A DNA stretch of 64,000 bases. Source: Lepus europaeus. Its lineage: Eukaryota; Chordata; Mammalia; Lagomorpha; Leporidae. Location of the stretch: positions 62,340,468-62,404,467 of the forward strand of contig NC_084838.1 of assembly GCF_033115175.1 (NCBI RefSeq), given 5' to 3'. This document shows, one piece after another, positions 35,966-47,942 of this stretch (position 1 is the first letter of the stretch; each line of letters starts with the position of its first letter). Below the pieces are notes generated by a model. The model had not been told where the DNA came from. It was given only the letters and a program-made list of their open reading frames with translations, and ran no database searches. The position numbers and the translations under genes were made by a program.

Positions 35966-36449
35966 CATCTATCTCCATCTCTCTATACTTGTATGTGTGT
36001 ATCAATGTGGTTATACATCCTATCATTATTACAAGATGCATACAGCAAATTTCAGGAAAATTTCAAAATACAATTAAATTTAAGACATTTTTGTCTTCAA
36101 TCACTTTCATATATATTCTCAACTGTCTTTTAAAATTTGGAAGAATAATACCATTATCACACAAATCTACAGTTTGGACTAGACTTATTGATGACAAAAT
36201 GCTAACGTGCACCATCAACTTAAGGGTAGTTACAGAGATTGCACATAGTTGGATCTTTGCAAATGTTTGGCATGTAAAACTGTATAACTAACAGTATTGT
36301 TGATTATATACTCAGACACTGTGGCCCAGAACCATGTCTTATTTAGTCTCAAGCATTTTCTTCAGCCTAACACAAAAACAAAAGTAATAGAACTCAATAT
36401 CCTCTAGAAGATGAAATCTTTAATCATTTAAGAACACAAGCAACAAAAT
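35966..36449. other. Downstream flank of LURAP1L
   Basis: Repeat-poor sequence past the likely poly(A) site; could belong to a longer 3'UTR isoform. Confidence 0.45.
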
Positions 36450-36475
36450 ACATTGCTTTTGAACTTCAGTTTATT
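36440..36475 (-). terminator. Candidate poly(A) signal and downstream GU-rich element
   Basis: On the minus strand, AATAAA lies at 36475-36470. About 20-35 bases downstream is a T/G-rich run (TGTATTTTGTTGCTTGTGTT). This arrangement is typical of a cleavage site, placed here near 36455. An ATTAAA lies a little further downstream as an alternative. Confidence 0.55.
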
Positions 36476-36805
36476 GTAAAATTTAGCAAAGATTTTTTTC
36501 TGTAATCCCTGACCCCTTGCTCAGAAAACCATAATTATTGCTTATTTTTCCCCCTGCTTGTTTGTGCCATTGTAAAAGAAGGGAGAAAATTTTTATAATA
36601 AATAAAAAAGAAGTATAACAGAGAAAAATAAATCAGTACAGATGAGAAATATTAGGAGCAACAAAAACACCAGCAAGCAGTTTCAAAATAAGCTTCTTTA
36701 AAAAAGGTTGTCTCATTAAAAAAAATCACATCAAAAATACAGCAGCAGAGAAGAAGGATAAATACAAGTTAATTGCACACCAGTCTCATGCAGAAAACTG
36801 GGTCA
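36450..36805 (-). other. LURAP1L: Probable LURAP1L 3'UTR
   Basis: This stretch follows the TAA stop and carries no recognisable SINE or L1, unlike most of the window. It is AT-rich on the minus strand. The left end is inferred from a poly(A) signal at 36470-36475 followed by a TG-rich element. Longer 3'UTR isoforms cannot be excluded. Confidence 0.6.
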
Positions 36806-37180
36806 TTAGCCAAAGCAGTAGTACTCAGAAGCCAATTTGGGATGCTTGTGCAGTGCCTGTGAGTCCTCTATTATGGAGCTGTCACTGAACTGGTCCAAGT
36901 CTGAAGGGGTCTGATGGCCTGGTACATCATCTGCTAAAGTGTCCAGGTAGCTCCCCACAGAGATGCCGTCCATCCCATCACTGCCATCATGCAGACTGTT
37001 GTAGCTGCCACGTAAGGAGGTGCTTTGACTCTCCAATAAACTGCACAGGCTGCCACTGAGGCTGCTGCCGCGGCTGGTAATGGTGGCTTTCTCCTCAATC
37101 ATCCACTTGAAGGACTCAATGCTGTCATTGATAACAAGCAACTGGCGCATGAGCCTGACATCTGTGGCTCTGAGGTTAAC
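36806..37180 (-). CDS. LURAP1L: LURAP1L terminal coding exon (C-terminal 124 codons plus stop)
   Basis: This is the last coding exon of leucine-rich adaptor protein 1-like, a paralogue of LURAP1/LRAP35a, the adaptor known for linking MRCK kinase to MYO18A; LURAP1L's own role is less defined. The exon opens at the acceptor edge with VNLRATDVRL, then MRQLLVINDSIESF and KWMIEEKATITSRGSS. A serine-rich stretch (SLSGSLCSLLESQSTSLRGS), an acidic segment (SDLDQFSDSSIIEDS) and the C-terminus SEYYCFG before TAA follow. I recognise these blocks from mammalian LURAP1L. The family protein is about 230 residues, so this is roughly the C-terminal half. The N-terminal, low-complexity half is encoded by exon 1, which is not in this window. 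The frame is open from the acceptor and fits a phase-0 intron. An internal ATG at 37150 is not the true start. There is no frameshift or stop, so it looks functional. Confidence 0.95.
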   Translation of the reverse strand, partial: VNLRATDVRLMRQLLVINDSIESFKWMIEEKATITSRGSSLSGSLCSLLESQSTSLRGSYNSLHDGSDGMDGISVGSYLDTLADDVPGHQTPSDLDQFSDSSIIEDSQALHKHPKLASEYYCFG

Positions 37181-37210
37181 CTGCAGAGAAGGGAGAGAGA
37201 GGAAAGATGT
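37181..37210 (-). promoter_or_regulatory. LURAP1L: Splice acceptor of LURAP1L terminal exon
   Basis: Read on the minus strand, a pyrimidine tract (mostly C and T over about 20 bases) runs into TTCTCTGCAG directly before the exon base at 37180. This is a strong 3' splice site and sets the right boundary of the coding exon. Confidence 0.88.
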
Positions 37211-39789
37211 GCCAGTTATTATGCATTCTTGAAAAATACTTCCGATTCATTTGGATTCTATTTCATGCAGTCCACAATTTAAAGTAATAAAATGCAGTTG
37301 CACCTGATTTTAGGATCTTTTTGTGAATTGCTGACCCATGGTTTGGATCATAATTAGAGAACCCACTTCCTGCCAGATGCATCAGGCTCCAAGAGAATCA
37401 ATACAGCTTCCACAGCATCTCTGATCCTAATCAAGATGCCTGAAAATGTCATATTGAATGGTGGGTTCTCTGTCAAGAAATTCGATCTGTCTATGGCCAG
37501 ATTAATAGTTAATCCATGTTTACATGAGAATATGTGTATGAAGAAGAGGTGAGAAGAGGAAAGTGTAGAAATTATGGCTCATCACTGGCATTATAGGAGT
37601 GTCTATTGAGTGATAATGTGACAGATACCATTATAAAATTTCAATATTCATTAATGAAATTGAATAATACTGTACTACATGTATTATCATTCTTCTCCAC
37701 TTTCTATAGACACCCGCAACCCACAGAAAAGTAAGATCTCCCGTAATTGTCCAGTTTCTTGTTGGTACTGAAGTCCTGTGCTCAGAAAGGGAGACAGGGA
37801 CTTGTGTGGCCACTAGAGGTCCTACTCACATGCATTATATTTTGAAAATGGATTCTTGCTCCTCTGATTGGGTATTAACCCAAGAGGCTGGGCAATGCTA
37901 ATTTTCTCTTTAAGATCCAGGGTTAATTCAAAGTTGTGGGTTTCTAGATTATCAAAGGCACTCATTCTTGGTGACTCAAGCCATAAGGGAAAAAAGAGCC
38001 CATTGTGTTCAAAAGTATGCATTCATATTGTAAAAATGTTTCCTGTTGGGGAGTTAATCCATAACTGAAGGCAAACTTTGGAATTGAATAAGCATGATGA
38101 GCAAACATTAGCAGAGTTGCGATCTCTGATAATGGCTCCATAGATGCAAGATTACAGGTTTCAAAAATTTTAAGTTAAAAACAAAAAACATGAAGTAAAA
38201 TTGTAAAACCTTCATTTTACTGGAATATTAAAGTGACTTTAGTGATCTTCTCAGAGAAGAGTACCAAAACTAAATTGCATAGATGATAATGGCGAAAATT
38301 ATTTTTTTTCTGAAATGGCCATCAACAGAAGGATGTGAATTTGGTATATCCTGAGATTTTTCACTATTTGTGATGCTGTCTCTATGATCTGGCAGTGATC
38401 TTGTGTTGAGAGAGGAAGCTTTCTGGAAGTCTTCATGCTCAATTTCATCCACACACACACACACCATGAGTCAACAAGACACTGTTCAAGTTAAAAAATA
38501 TTACACCAACAATTTGCCTAGTTTCACTGACGAGCCTAGAAAATCAATTGAAGTAACATTCTTAGCAAATTCTTCAGAAGACATCTGTAGCTGATAAAAC
38601 TTGCTGTGCCCAGAACCAGCAAGACAGAACATCAGTTTGACCACTTCATAAGAGCTCCACTTGTTCACATCCCCACCCTGTTGCAGGAAAATGCTCTGGT
38701 TCATGTCCATCCCTGGGTATTGCCCTCCCTTGAAAACCTTCACTGTCTTCCTCTCCAAATCCTCTCCATTCCTCATATCCTGTCTTCCTAATTTAAGCAC
38801 TGCTTGCTGACTCCTGCCTTCTCTACTGGTCCATTTAACCTTTGTAGTATTTTGAGTTTGTATCTCACAGTAAATCTTAATTTTGTTCGACTGTGTGTTA
38901 GCACTGTGTGTTAGCAACTATTGTGTCTTTTAGCCTTTTCTCCAGCTAAGCAGTAAACACCTAAAACAGAGAAACCACACCTTAACACATCTTCCATATC
39001 TTAAGGTTTGTCCTAAGTGATGACTGATTTTTACGAATAGTCTTAATTTTAGGATGTGTGGAAGCTCAGCTCTCAATACAATAATAACATAAATTCCTAG
39101 CAACTGTGTCACTCAGGGGTTAAAACATACTTACAGTAAATTTTTTGTCAGCATTTTTGTCTGACACAGTGACTGCATCAAATACAAATTTTTCAATCTT
39201 ATTGAGCAATAAGAATAAAAGCGGGAACAGACTAGGAAGTAACAAAGCTTCCTTTGACCATGAAATGATTTATTTAAATAAGAAAGCATTTTTCTTTTGA
39301 AAGCAAAACATTCCCAGGCAATTGAACCATTGTTGAGGGGAAAAGGACAAAACCAAGTTGGTTAGAACGGGTTGATCTGGCTGATAATGATTATAGATGT
39401 TAACTGTGTCCTCCACAGAGAGAGTAAACAGCTTCCCACTGTGGGAGCGCTGGGCAAGCCGGTTCACACAGCCACCAGCCCATTACCGGGAGCTCCAGGC
39501 ACAGAGAGCTCTCACCTGCGGTGTGCTGCTTCCTCCAAGAACTAAGGTGCGGTTACACTGCCATGAACCTTGAAAGTATGAGCAATCCACCACAGAGCTC
39601 AGTCACAATGTCCCTTCTGTCTGCTGCAGCTGTCCTGCCTTTCTGCACTATTATTCCTTCCCGTCTTTTTGAAGTGTGACCATCAGTGGAGAACACAGTG
39701 GCATTGCTCTGTGGGCAGGCAACCATGGAGTTCCTACAGTCAGCACCTACAAAGTTCTCATCATTTTACTCTAAGGATATTGGGTGTTG
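37211..39789. other. Repeat-poor intron next to the LURAP1L exon
   Basis: No C-SINE or L1 seen in about 2.6 kb. A short CA run lies at 38447-38464. A locally CpG-containing patch at 39440-39560 holds a minus-strand donor-like site. The 138-residue minus frame at 38501-38917 resembles no protein I know. Confidence 0.5.
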
Positions 39790-40095
39790 GCACCCTCCTC
39801 AGGGCCTGAGTTTAAATGTCACCTCTTTGTAGAGCTAATTCCTGATCAGTTATGCTCTCCAGGGCTCCCACCCATTTTATTATTACATTTCCGTTTCCAT
39901 TGTTTCCTTATAATACTTATGACTAGTTGAAATCATCACCCTGCTTATTATTTGTTTGCTTACTGTTTTCTTCCTCCTCCATGAGCCTGAAGGCCCAGGA
40001 GATTAGGTCTGTTTTATTCATCCCTCTGTGCCAAGCCTTAGAAGAGGCCTTGCCATATCATAGGTTCTCAATTAGTATCTGTTTAATGGCTCAAT
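39790..40095 (+). repeat. L2-like LINE 3' end
   Basis: Ordered L2 motifs: 'tttaaatgtcacctctttgt', 'ctgtttattat'-like tract, 'gaaggcccaggagattaggt', 'ctgttttattcatccctct', 'ataggttctcaattagtatc', 'tgtttaatgg'. It is old and non-coding. Confidence 0.65.
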
Positions 40096-40977
40096 TACAA
40101 GCTTTGCTTCAGATTGGAACCCACAAGTTTTTATATGGGTTACTGATATGTGACTTGAAAGGCAGGAAACAAAATTTCAGCATCGATGCATTCCCAGCAT
40201 ATAATCTAATTTCTATATCTTCAAAGGAGTCAAACACGGAGTAACTGGCATAATGTTATTCCTAGCTTAAAATTATAGAGTAGGAGTAGTGTCTAAAAGA
40301 AGTGGACTTCGAGGAGTGAGTCACACTCTAAATATTATTCTGTTTGTTCAGAGGTGATAACTGGTTCTAGCACAGCACAGTTGTTCTGTAAACACTTGGT
40401 GAAATGAATTGAAGAAACGGAACAAACACAATAGGAATCCAGAAAGAAAAAAAAAAAAGATGAAGTTTGAACCTATTGAACCAAAAAGATACAAAAAATT
40501 TCCTTTCCTCTTCCCTTCCCAGCCCAACTCTGGTCTTCAGTTTTTTTCCCACTGGATTCTTCTTTACCATAATCTCTTCTGCTATGGAATGGTGGCAGCA
40601 AAGGGTCTTGGCACTCTAGAGAGAATGCTGAAATTTCACATATTTTTTTGACTATTGATGAACTGGGTCTATGGTAGAACTTGAAATGAGGGATACTGAA
40701 AGAGAAAATTCTTCATAGTAAACTTTCAAATCTGTTTTCTTTACCCTGTCAGGTTAATGCTGCAAGAACGCACAAAAGCTATGAATTGGCACAAAAGAAT
40801 TTAAGAAAGAATGTAGTCAAATTATCAATTGCTTAGGGAATGGTTGATTAAATTGACATCTTTTGTGGTGTTACACAAGAAATGTAGTACAGGAATCTGC
40901 TATGCCACTGCCATTATCTGCCTCTGTGACCATTGGACAAAATGGCTTAGTATACAGGACCTCAATTTTGTTGTGTA
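40096..40977. other. Unassigned intronic sequence
   Basis: No feature recognised. Confidence 0.5.
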
Positions 40978-41060
40978 AGGGCACATCAAAAGTTAATAGA
41001 AAATTGAATTAATAGATTAGTTTATTTCAGTGCAAAATATTTTTTTAAATTCCATATGTA
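40978..41060 (-). mobile_element. Short palindromic element, truncated (copy 3a)
   Basis: After a TA: 'agggcacatcaaaagttaat', then 'tagtttatttcagtgcaaaa' and 'aaattccatatgta'. It matches the antisense orientation of the copy at 62472 and abuts a second copy in the opposite orientation. Confidence 0.6.
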
Positions 41061-41173
41061 TGAAGGGGTCTTCAAAAAGTTGCCAAAAAATTCCATTAAA
41101 AAAACTGTGCATAGGATTAAAAAAAAAACAAAACAAAACTGTGCACCAAATAAATTTGTATTTTAATTCCTCC
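41061..41173 (+). mobile_element. Short palindromic element (copy 3b)
   Basis: 'gggtcttcaaaaagttgcca', interior 'actgtgcat' and 'gtgcaccaaataaatttgta'. The right TIR is lost. An A-rich tract has expanded in the middle. Confidence 0.62.
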
Positions 41174-43769
41174 TTTCTAGGAATTTTCTGAATTACTCTC
41201 ACACTTGAAGAAAAATCATGAGGGCTTATTTCTAGTGCCAGTGAACCACAGGACTCAATGGACGAGGCAATGTCATGTGAACAAAGATAAATTCCACTCA
41301 ATAACGAAAACTTAGCTCAACTAAGGCATCCAACACACAATATTTTTATTAAATACTACTTTTTCCTGGTATACTTTCGTTTATTCCATATTGAGTCTTA
41401 ATTTCAGATGCTACTTGATAAGAAGATGCTGCAGATCAAATCACCCCAGAATTTCCTTCCATTCTCACACCACTCTAGTTAGTTGTTATTCCTGTAGCTA
41501 TTTGATTACTAAATTGCTTTTGCTATGAGAACATTATTCAAACTATAACATACAGAACAATCAATTTTGCATCTCAGTTGTTCCAGCAAAAGACATAGCT
41601 GGTAAAAATCCATTGCTAAAGCCAGAAAATTAAATCCTGTATAAATTTTAATGACGTTTTCAGAAATTGTATGGTAGTAATGATTATCTCTCATTATTTG
41701 GAATTAAATAAAAGTCATATTTCTGTACCAAGACAAACATATATACAATCTTTGGCTTTGTTTGTAAGTTAACTGGAATGTCCACATGAACTACTGAATG
41801 TGTCTTCCAAACAGGAACGTATCACTGTATCTTGTCATCCTGGAGGCTTGGATAGAAGCATATAGTCATAACTTTCATAAAGTCCACCACACTTTGTTCA
41901 TTCTTTGATTTATGAAAGCCAAGTAAAGAGATAAAAGAAGGAAATCTCCTAGTTATGCATTCCTATTGTAAAATCCTCAGTACCCATATTGTAAATCCCA
42001 AATGTAGTGCCAGCTGGAACATGAATTAGAAGGGAGAAAGCAGCCTTTGCAAGTCCATAATCTCATACATGAATGAGGGAGAAAATAAAAGATTAGCCTC
42101 ACTTTTTAATCTAATCCTAGTTTCTAGTTAGGAAAAGCAAATCAGCACTTTCTTCCAAACTTGTAGTTGGTACAGGAGAGTTAATTCTCATAAGATCTCT
42201 TTTGCAGCCATATTTATTTCCAAGCACACATACACACACACCCCACACAAATTAAAGCATCTGTATGAACTGAAGAACTAGGCATTTGGTATATGGTTTT
42301 CCTGGCAGGTTATTCCAGTTTATCTGCATGTTCCCTTTGCAGAACCGCCTCAGGTCCAAATCTGCTCCCTCTTCAACTTCACCATCTCCACCGATTCCCA
42401 GCAAGTGTATTAATAGCTACATTTATAAAGCACTCCTCTGTTTTCTCAGATAATCAATAGGATGTTATTTTCCCTTTGCTGAGAGGATTCTGTGACACGT
42501 TGCCATCACTGTATGGGTTTGGATTGGTCTCTGAGAAAAGCCTGTGGCCAGATACAAATCAGTGTTATTCCTGCCCCCAAAGCTTCCCATCACTCTCTGT
42601 TAGTTCAATATTTACAACAAAATTTGTTTCTTATTGGTTGATAGAGCATTCCATTTTTATATTAGTCAGCTTTCTCTTCATCCACTCATGTTTCTGTATG
42701 GAACTGAACAACATCTAAAACTGTTCACTTTTTCCCTAAAAGTTCTAAAGAGTAATTTCCCTGAAGACTAAAGTACATTCATAAAAATACCACCATCAGC
42801 ACAGCTGACTGATATATGATGTTTTGATAAAATAAGAAGCTGCATCTGGTACCTGTGACTCCTTTGAATCTAATTCCTGCCACCAGGTCTGCTTGTGAGA
42901 TGTGTACAATTACTTCTGGAGAGTCTTCAGATTACCAAAGTAAGACATACAGCTTTTCCATATTATTCCACCAGGTTCTAGGCCAAATTGATATTTCGAT
43001 GACTGTGATAACTGTTTCTTTCTTATTTTCTAATATAGTACTTGTTTCCTGAAGTACTTTCCCTATGCATATGTAAAGTATGATTTTGGCTAACGCAACA
43101 GACTATAAATCGTCGGAGCATGGATTCCTCTGCAATGATTTAACAACCAAGTGAACTCCTCATTTTGGAAGCAAGACTCTTAAACACATAGTACATCAAC
43201 CTGACAAGAAGTATTTCTATTAATTTATAATAAATGTTATACATAAACATTTTTCCAATTTAGAATTGAAAATGTATTTTCACATGAAGACTAAATCATG
43301 GTACAGAAATTCAGCAATGCATTTAAAGTTGTTGAGGAAATAGAACTCTAAACTCCCTCCCACCTCTTAACATAGTTTCTGACCTTTCTCTCCACCCAAA
43401 TGGTTAATCTTCTCTTTCAGTAATTTCTTGATGCTGTCATTAGAACTGTTTATCATAGTCATTATATCCCCTCCTTCTTCCTCATGTCCTTAGTTCTATT
43501 TCCATTCTCTCATCTTCACACAAGTGTTGCTTCATTAATCTAAAATATTTTCCTGTTTGTTGAATAGAGAACTGGTTTACAAGGAACAATGATTTTTGTT
43601 CTTTGTAGAAAGTTAATCAACTGCAAAAAAAAAAAAAGGTAAGTGAAGAAGTAATCTCTGCCACAAGATAAAAGCCATGGCTCCTGTTCCCAGAACAGAC
43701 TTTTAACCTTGAATATACATATGGATCATTTAGGAATCTTGTTAAAATTAAGACTCAATTCACAAGTTG
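41174..43769. other. 2.6-kb unassigned intronic sequence
   Basis: No C-SINE or recent L1. Short CA-rich patch near 42228-42245. Possibly single-copy. Confidence 0.5.
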
Positions 43770-44290
43770 TAGGAAGCCTCTTAGTATATTTGTCCTCATG
43801 TGATTCCTTGCTCTTGAGTATAGATCAGGCTTATTGATTTATTTCTACGAAATAGGATTTGGCAAAAGCAGTGAGATGTCTCTTCTGAGAAAAAGTCACT
43901 GAAAGATTGTGACTTCTGCCTTGGGCACACTTTCTCATGATCTCTGAGAGAAGCCATCTGCCATGCTATGGACTCCCTATTATGAGGTCTACAGTGTAAG
44001 AGACTAAGATGTCCTGACAACAGTTAGCAAAGACCTACAACTGCCAGCAACATGCTACTGGCCACAAGAGTGAAGTTGGAAAATCTTTTCTGACTCGCTC
44101 CTTAGATGGTGCAGTTTCAACTGCCATCTGGATGGCAGACTTCTGAGAGGTTGCAAACCAGAGGGACCTAGCTCTTGACTCACCGGAGCTGTGGACACTA
44201 TGTGTAGATTGTTTTAAATTGCTAGATTTGGGGATATTTGTTAAACAGCATGAATAATTACTACACCAATGGTGTTTTTATATGGGTCAC
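43770..44290 (+). repeat. Possible old LTR-like repeat
   Basis: The right part ('gattgttttaaattgctaga' followed by 'ttggggatatttgttaaaca') resembles the 3' end of an ancient dispersed repeat. The rest is not recognisable. Confidence 0.3.
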
Positions 44291-46079
44291 ACTCTAAGTA
44301 ACAATAGTCTAAAGATCTTTCTATTGTATATAAATTGGGAAGATGGATTCTGAACTACTGTGGCTATGGAATGCTACTTCAGTGATACATTGCTTTGCAG
44401 TTTCTAAAAAGAAACAAGTGGAGTAAGTAATATATTTATTGATGGGCATAAAAAATGCCCAAGGCAACTCAAAGTGAATATTGAGGAGGTCATCTGCATC
44501 CCCAGGACAACCTTTCTTTCCTCTAGGAGAGAATAGAATTGCTTACATTAAAGAAATGAAAGATGATTCATTTGTTACTAGTGGAAAACATTATGCTTGC
44601 AATGGATGACACTTATAAATAACACTCCCTATAATTTGAACATTATAAAAAGTAGGGAAAATACCAATAACATAACCAAATTTAGATAATAATATTCAAA
44701 TATAAATTGAATAGCTTAGAATATAGTTAGAGATACACTGTTGACATTACTGAATGTTCCATATAGGCAACTTATTAAATGGTCACATTGCTTTTCAGCA
44801 TTCATTTGATTTGAAATTATATTTTAACTTGGCCTCAGTTAGGTTTCAGAACAGACACTAGGAATAAGTGTTAAATTTATTCAGTTGCCTCCTATAAGCC
44901 ACATATTTCATGTGTTCATGTTTCATATGTCAACTCATTTTCCTAGGAAGGGTACTCTACAAAATGTTCCTTCAACATAGAAAATATAACAGAGGCACTA
45001 GCATCTTACTGAAATTACTCACAAATATTATACATTTGGTAATATATGAAATGCTTTACTATTTATTTTATTGTGTTTTGCATGTGATGCTTAAGTACTG
45101 ACTAAATATTTTCATTTTGAATCTTTGGGTGGGACTTTCCAGACAAGAGAGTCGCATCATCTGTATGTAGTGATCTAACTCTCTATAATTTGGTGCAATG
45201 AACTGAATAACATCCAATAAAAATACCTGCCACATTACAACATTCACAGATAAAACACTGACTTTTCAGTCTAATGACTTATTCAGCCAACACCATTTTT
45301 AAAAGCTGAGAGGTATTATCAGGCTTTATCAGAGACTTCTTATGTGCCATGTACTTAGAGAAATGAATTAAATATTTATCTATCTATTAAGTATAATGTC
45401 ATTGTCACATAAAATTTGTGATGAAGTTGATTATTAGTCTTATTATGTTTCCTGCCTGAAATGCATAGAATTTGTCATTCCTCTTTTTGCAAAAAGAAGG
45501 AAAACTGAATAAATTGAAAATCAACAACCATTTTTAGATTGGTCTGAGTAATGAGGTCACAGGACAAATTGCATCCCTTGAAGAGAGATAGGTAAATATA
45601 GAGAATCATAGCTTACCTGGAATTGAGGCTCAGAAACAAAAGACCCTGAAGAGAAGCCAATGTCAATAGGAACATATTAAATGGTAACAGATTAATTGCT
45701 AGATATTCAGTGTGAACAGTTGTTGAGTTAAAAGTTCCAAAGGGAATCCAGTCTCAAGGGGACACTGCAATTTCTTAAGTTTTACCATCAGAAAACCTAC
45801 TGAGTTCACATTAACCCTGATGCTTCTGGTAGGAGGAGGGAAGCTCTGAATTACACTTAGACCTCTCTCTCTCTCTCTCTTTTTATAGGGTCTGCCCTTA
45901 AGGGAGACTTTTATCAGAGCCCAACAGAGTAAGGTTTTATCAAATGCTAATAATACTGAGGGGAAGAAAATACCCAAATCAGACCTAATTTTGAACTATG
46001 GAACACTTCTCCTTTCACATCTTATTACTACATTAATATAGTTACTGTATAAGAAGGAGACAATGGCAAAAAGAACTGC
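44291..46079. other. Unassigned intronic sequence
   Basis: AT-rich, short CT run near 45861-45880, no gene seen. Confidence 0.5.
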
Positions 46080-46666
46080 AAAGTTCTGGAGCTATTTAAA
46101 GAGTGTCTAAAAAATCTAAAGGCAATATAATAGACAAAAACAAGAATATTAAAGGAAATTGTAGTTTCTTACATCCAGTTGCAGCATCTAACTCACACTC
46201 AAACTAAAGACCTATGTGTTTAAGTTATTTTCCAGCCTTCAACAGAGAATGACAGGACATACTAAAAGTTAAAAACAGAACTAGATTCAGACAAGACAGA
46301 GATTTTGGAACTACCAGATTAAGAATTTAAAATAATTTTGATAAATATGCTAGGTGTTCTACTGGAATAAGTGAACAAATATGAAAATGAGTGGGCAATG
46401 TTAACAAAGAGATCAAACAATTTAAAAATTCTGGAAATAATGCTATAACAGAGATGAAGAATGCCTATAATCAGCTCATCAGTAGACTGGACATGGCTAA
46501 AGAGACAATCAATGATCCTGAATATATGTCAAAAGAAACTTCCAAAATTATAATTAAAAGAGAAAAAAACATGATATGTGATGGGTACACAGGAGGGAGA
46601 AGAGCAAAAGGAACAGAAACAATATTTGAAGCAAAGGAGACTGAAAATTTCTCAAAATAAGATACC
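46080..46666 (+). mobile_element. Old L1 5'UTR/ORF1-start fragment
   Basis: Motif order of an L1MA-like 5' region: 'gacaagacagagattttgga', 'ttaagaatttaaaataattt', then a short frame at 46391-46660 with L1 ORF1-like wording (EMKNAYNQLISRLDMAKE, MSKETSK). No ORF2 follows: sequence passes directly to an L1 3' end at 46667. Confidence 0.62.
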
Positions 46667-47100
46667 TTAGAGAAATAAGCCAGTTCCAAAGGGACAAATA
46701 CCGTGTTCTCCCTAACCTATGTTAACTATTAGAGCACCTAAAAGGGAATCCATAGAAGTGAAATTGACATTTTGAGAAGCAATGATTTGAACAGCCCTTG
46801 TCTTGACTATTGAGAAACAGTTTTTTCATACTACTTGTTGAACTCTTTACTTAACATAGAATTAATCATGTATGTATGAAGTCAACTGAAAATTGATCTC
46901 AGTAAAAAAATAAGAGTGGGAATAAGAAAGGGGGGAGGAAGAGGGGTTGGAGTATGGGTGGGAAGGTGGGCAAGGTAGGAAGAATCACCATGTTCCTAAA
47001 GTTGTAATTATGAAGTGTATGACACCCGCAAAGACACACAAAGTATAAAGTAATATGCTTGCTTTGTATTTGTGTGAGTCATGACTTGTACATTTTTTTT
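46667..47100 (+). mobile_element. Older lagomorph L1 3' end
   Basis: 'agaaataagccagttccaaa', 'cagcccttgtcttgactatt', 'acttgttgaactctttactt', a G-rich tract at about 46917-46980 and an A-rich end. It has the same organisation as 34495-34905. Confidence 0.8.
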
Positions 47101-47105
47101 AGAAA

Positions 47106-47218
47106 AATTTAAAAGTGGTCTTCAAAAAGTTCATGGAAATGTATATTAGGAAAAATTGCATGAATTTCTAAATATTTTGCCCCAAAACCAGATTATCTTT
47201 TCATTAATTTTGTACCCA
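47106..47218 (+). mobile_element. Short palindromic element (copy 4)
   Basis: 'gtcttcaaaaagttcatgga', interior 'tatattaggaaaaattgcat' and 'ttttgccccaaaac'. The right TIR is degraded ('ttgtacccacata'). It lies directly after the L1 end. Confidence 0.65.
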
Positions 47219-47331
47219 CATAGTTGGATAGAATTATCATAGTCACAGAAATCTGTGGACACAGATGCAATGGACCCAGAACAGAACAGATAACACAGAA
47301 GATACAAAGAATTTTTTAAAGGGACTCTAGG

Positions 47332-47650
47332 ACAGGGCATTAGATACAGTGGATAAGACGTTGCTTGGGACATCCTCATACCAAATCAGAGTGTTTGAGC
47401 TCAGGCCCTAGCTCTGATGCCAGTTTCAACTTCCTGATAATGTACATCCTGGGAGGCAGGAAATGATGACTCATGATGGGTCCCATCACCCACTCAGGAC
47501 ACCTGGATTGAGTTCCAGTGTCCTGGCTTCCAGCAAGCCTAATCCTGGCTGTTGTCAGCACTTGGGGAGTAAAGCAGTAGATGGAAGATCTTTGTCTGTC
47601 TTTTTGTCCTTGTCTCTGTTTTTCAAATAAATAAAATATTTCTTTTAGAA
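47332..47650 (+). repeat. C-SINE, older variant
   Basis: Plus orientation: 'cagggcattagatacagtgg', 'cagtttcaacttcctgataa', 'cacttggggagtaaagcagt', 'caaataaataaaatatttct'. It is the only clear plus-orientation SINE in the inferred LURAP1L intron. Confidence 0.83.
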
Positions 47651-47942
47651 AAATGAATTCCATGACAAAAATTACCATGAAATACTAGGCCTTCAATTAT
47701 TTTTCAACTTTTATGTATTCTCTGATTCTTTCTTCATTAGAAAAAGGAAATGTCACTTTTTGTTGAAGAGAGTCACGTACTGAATTTAATACTTCAAATC
47801 AGACAATAAGCTTTGACTTTTCTATGAACCTTGATGAATTCCATGAGGAAGGAGTGGATTTGCTCTTTTTTCTTCTAATGGATTTATATCTCTGATTATC
47901 TATGTCTAAGATTATAGGGAAAATGGCCTTTTCTATTTTCTT

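Noticed and set aside
36592-36612. AATAAA-type poly(A) signal
   Set aside because: It reads AATAAA only on the plus strand, opposite to LURAP1L, so it cannot serve that transcript.
38501-38917. 138-residue minus-strand frame
   Set aside because: No recognisable domain, no splice or promoter context that demands it; it lies in the LURAP1L intron and length alone is not enough.
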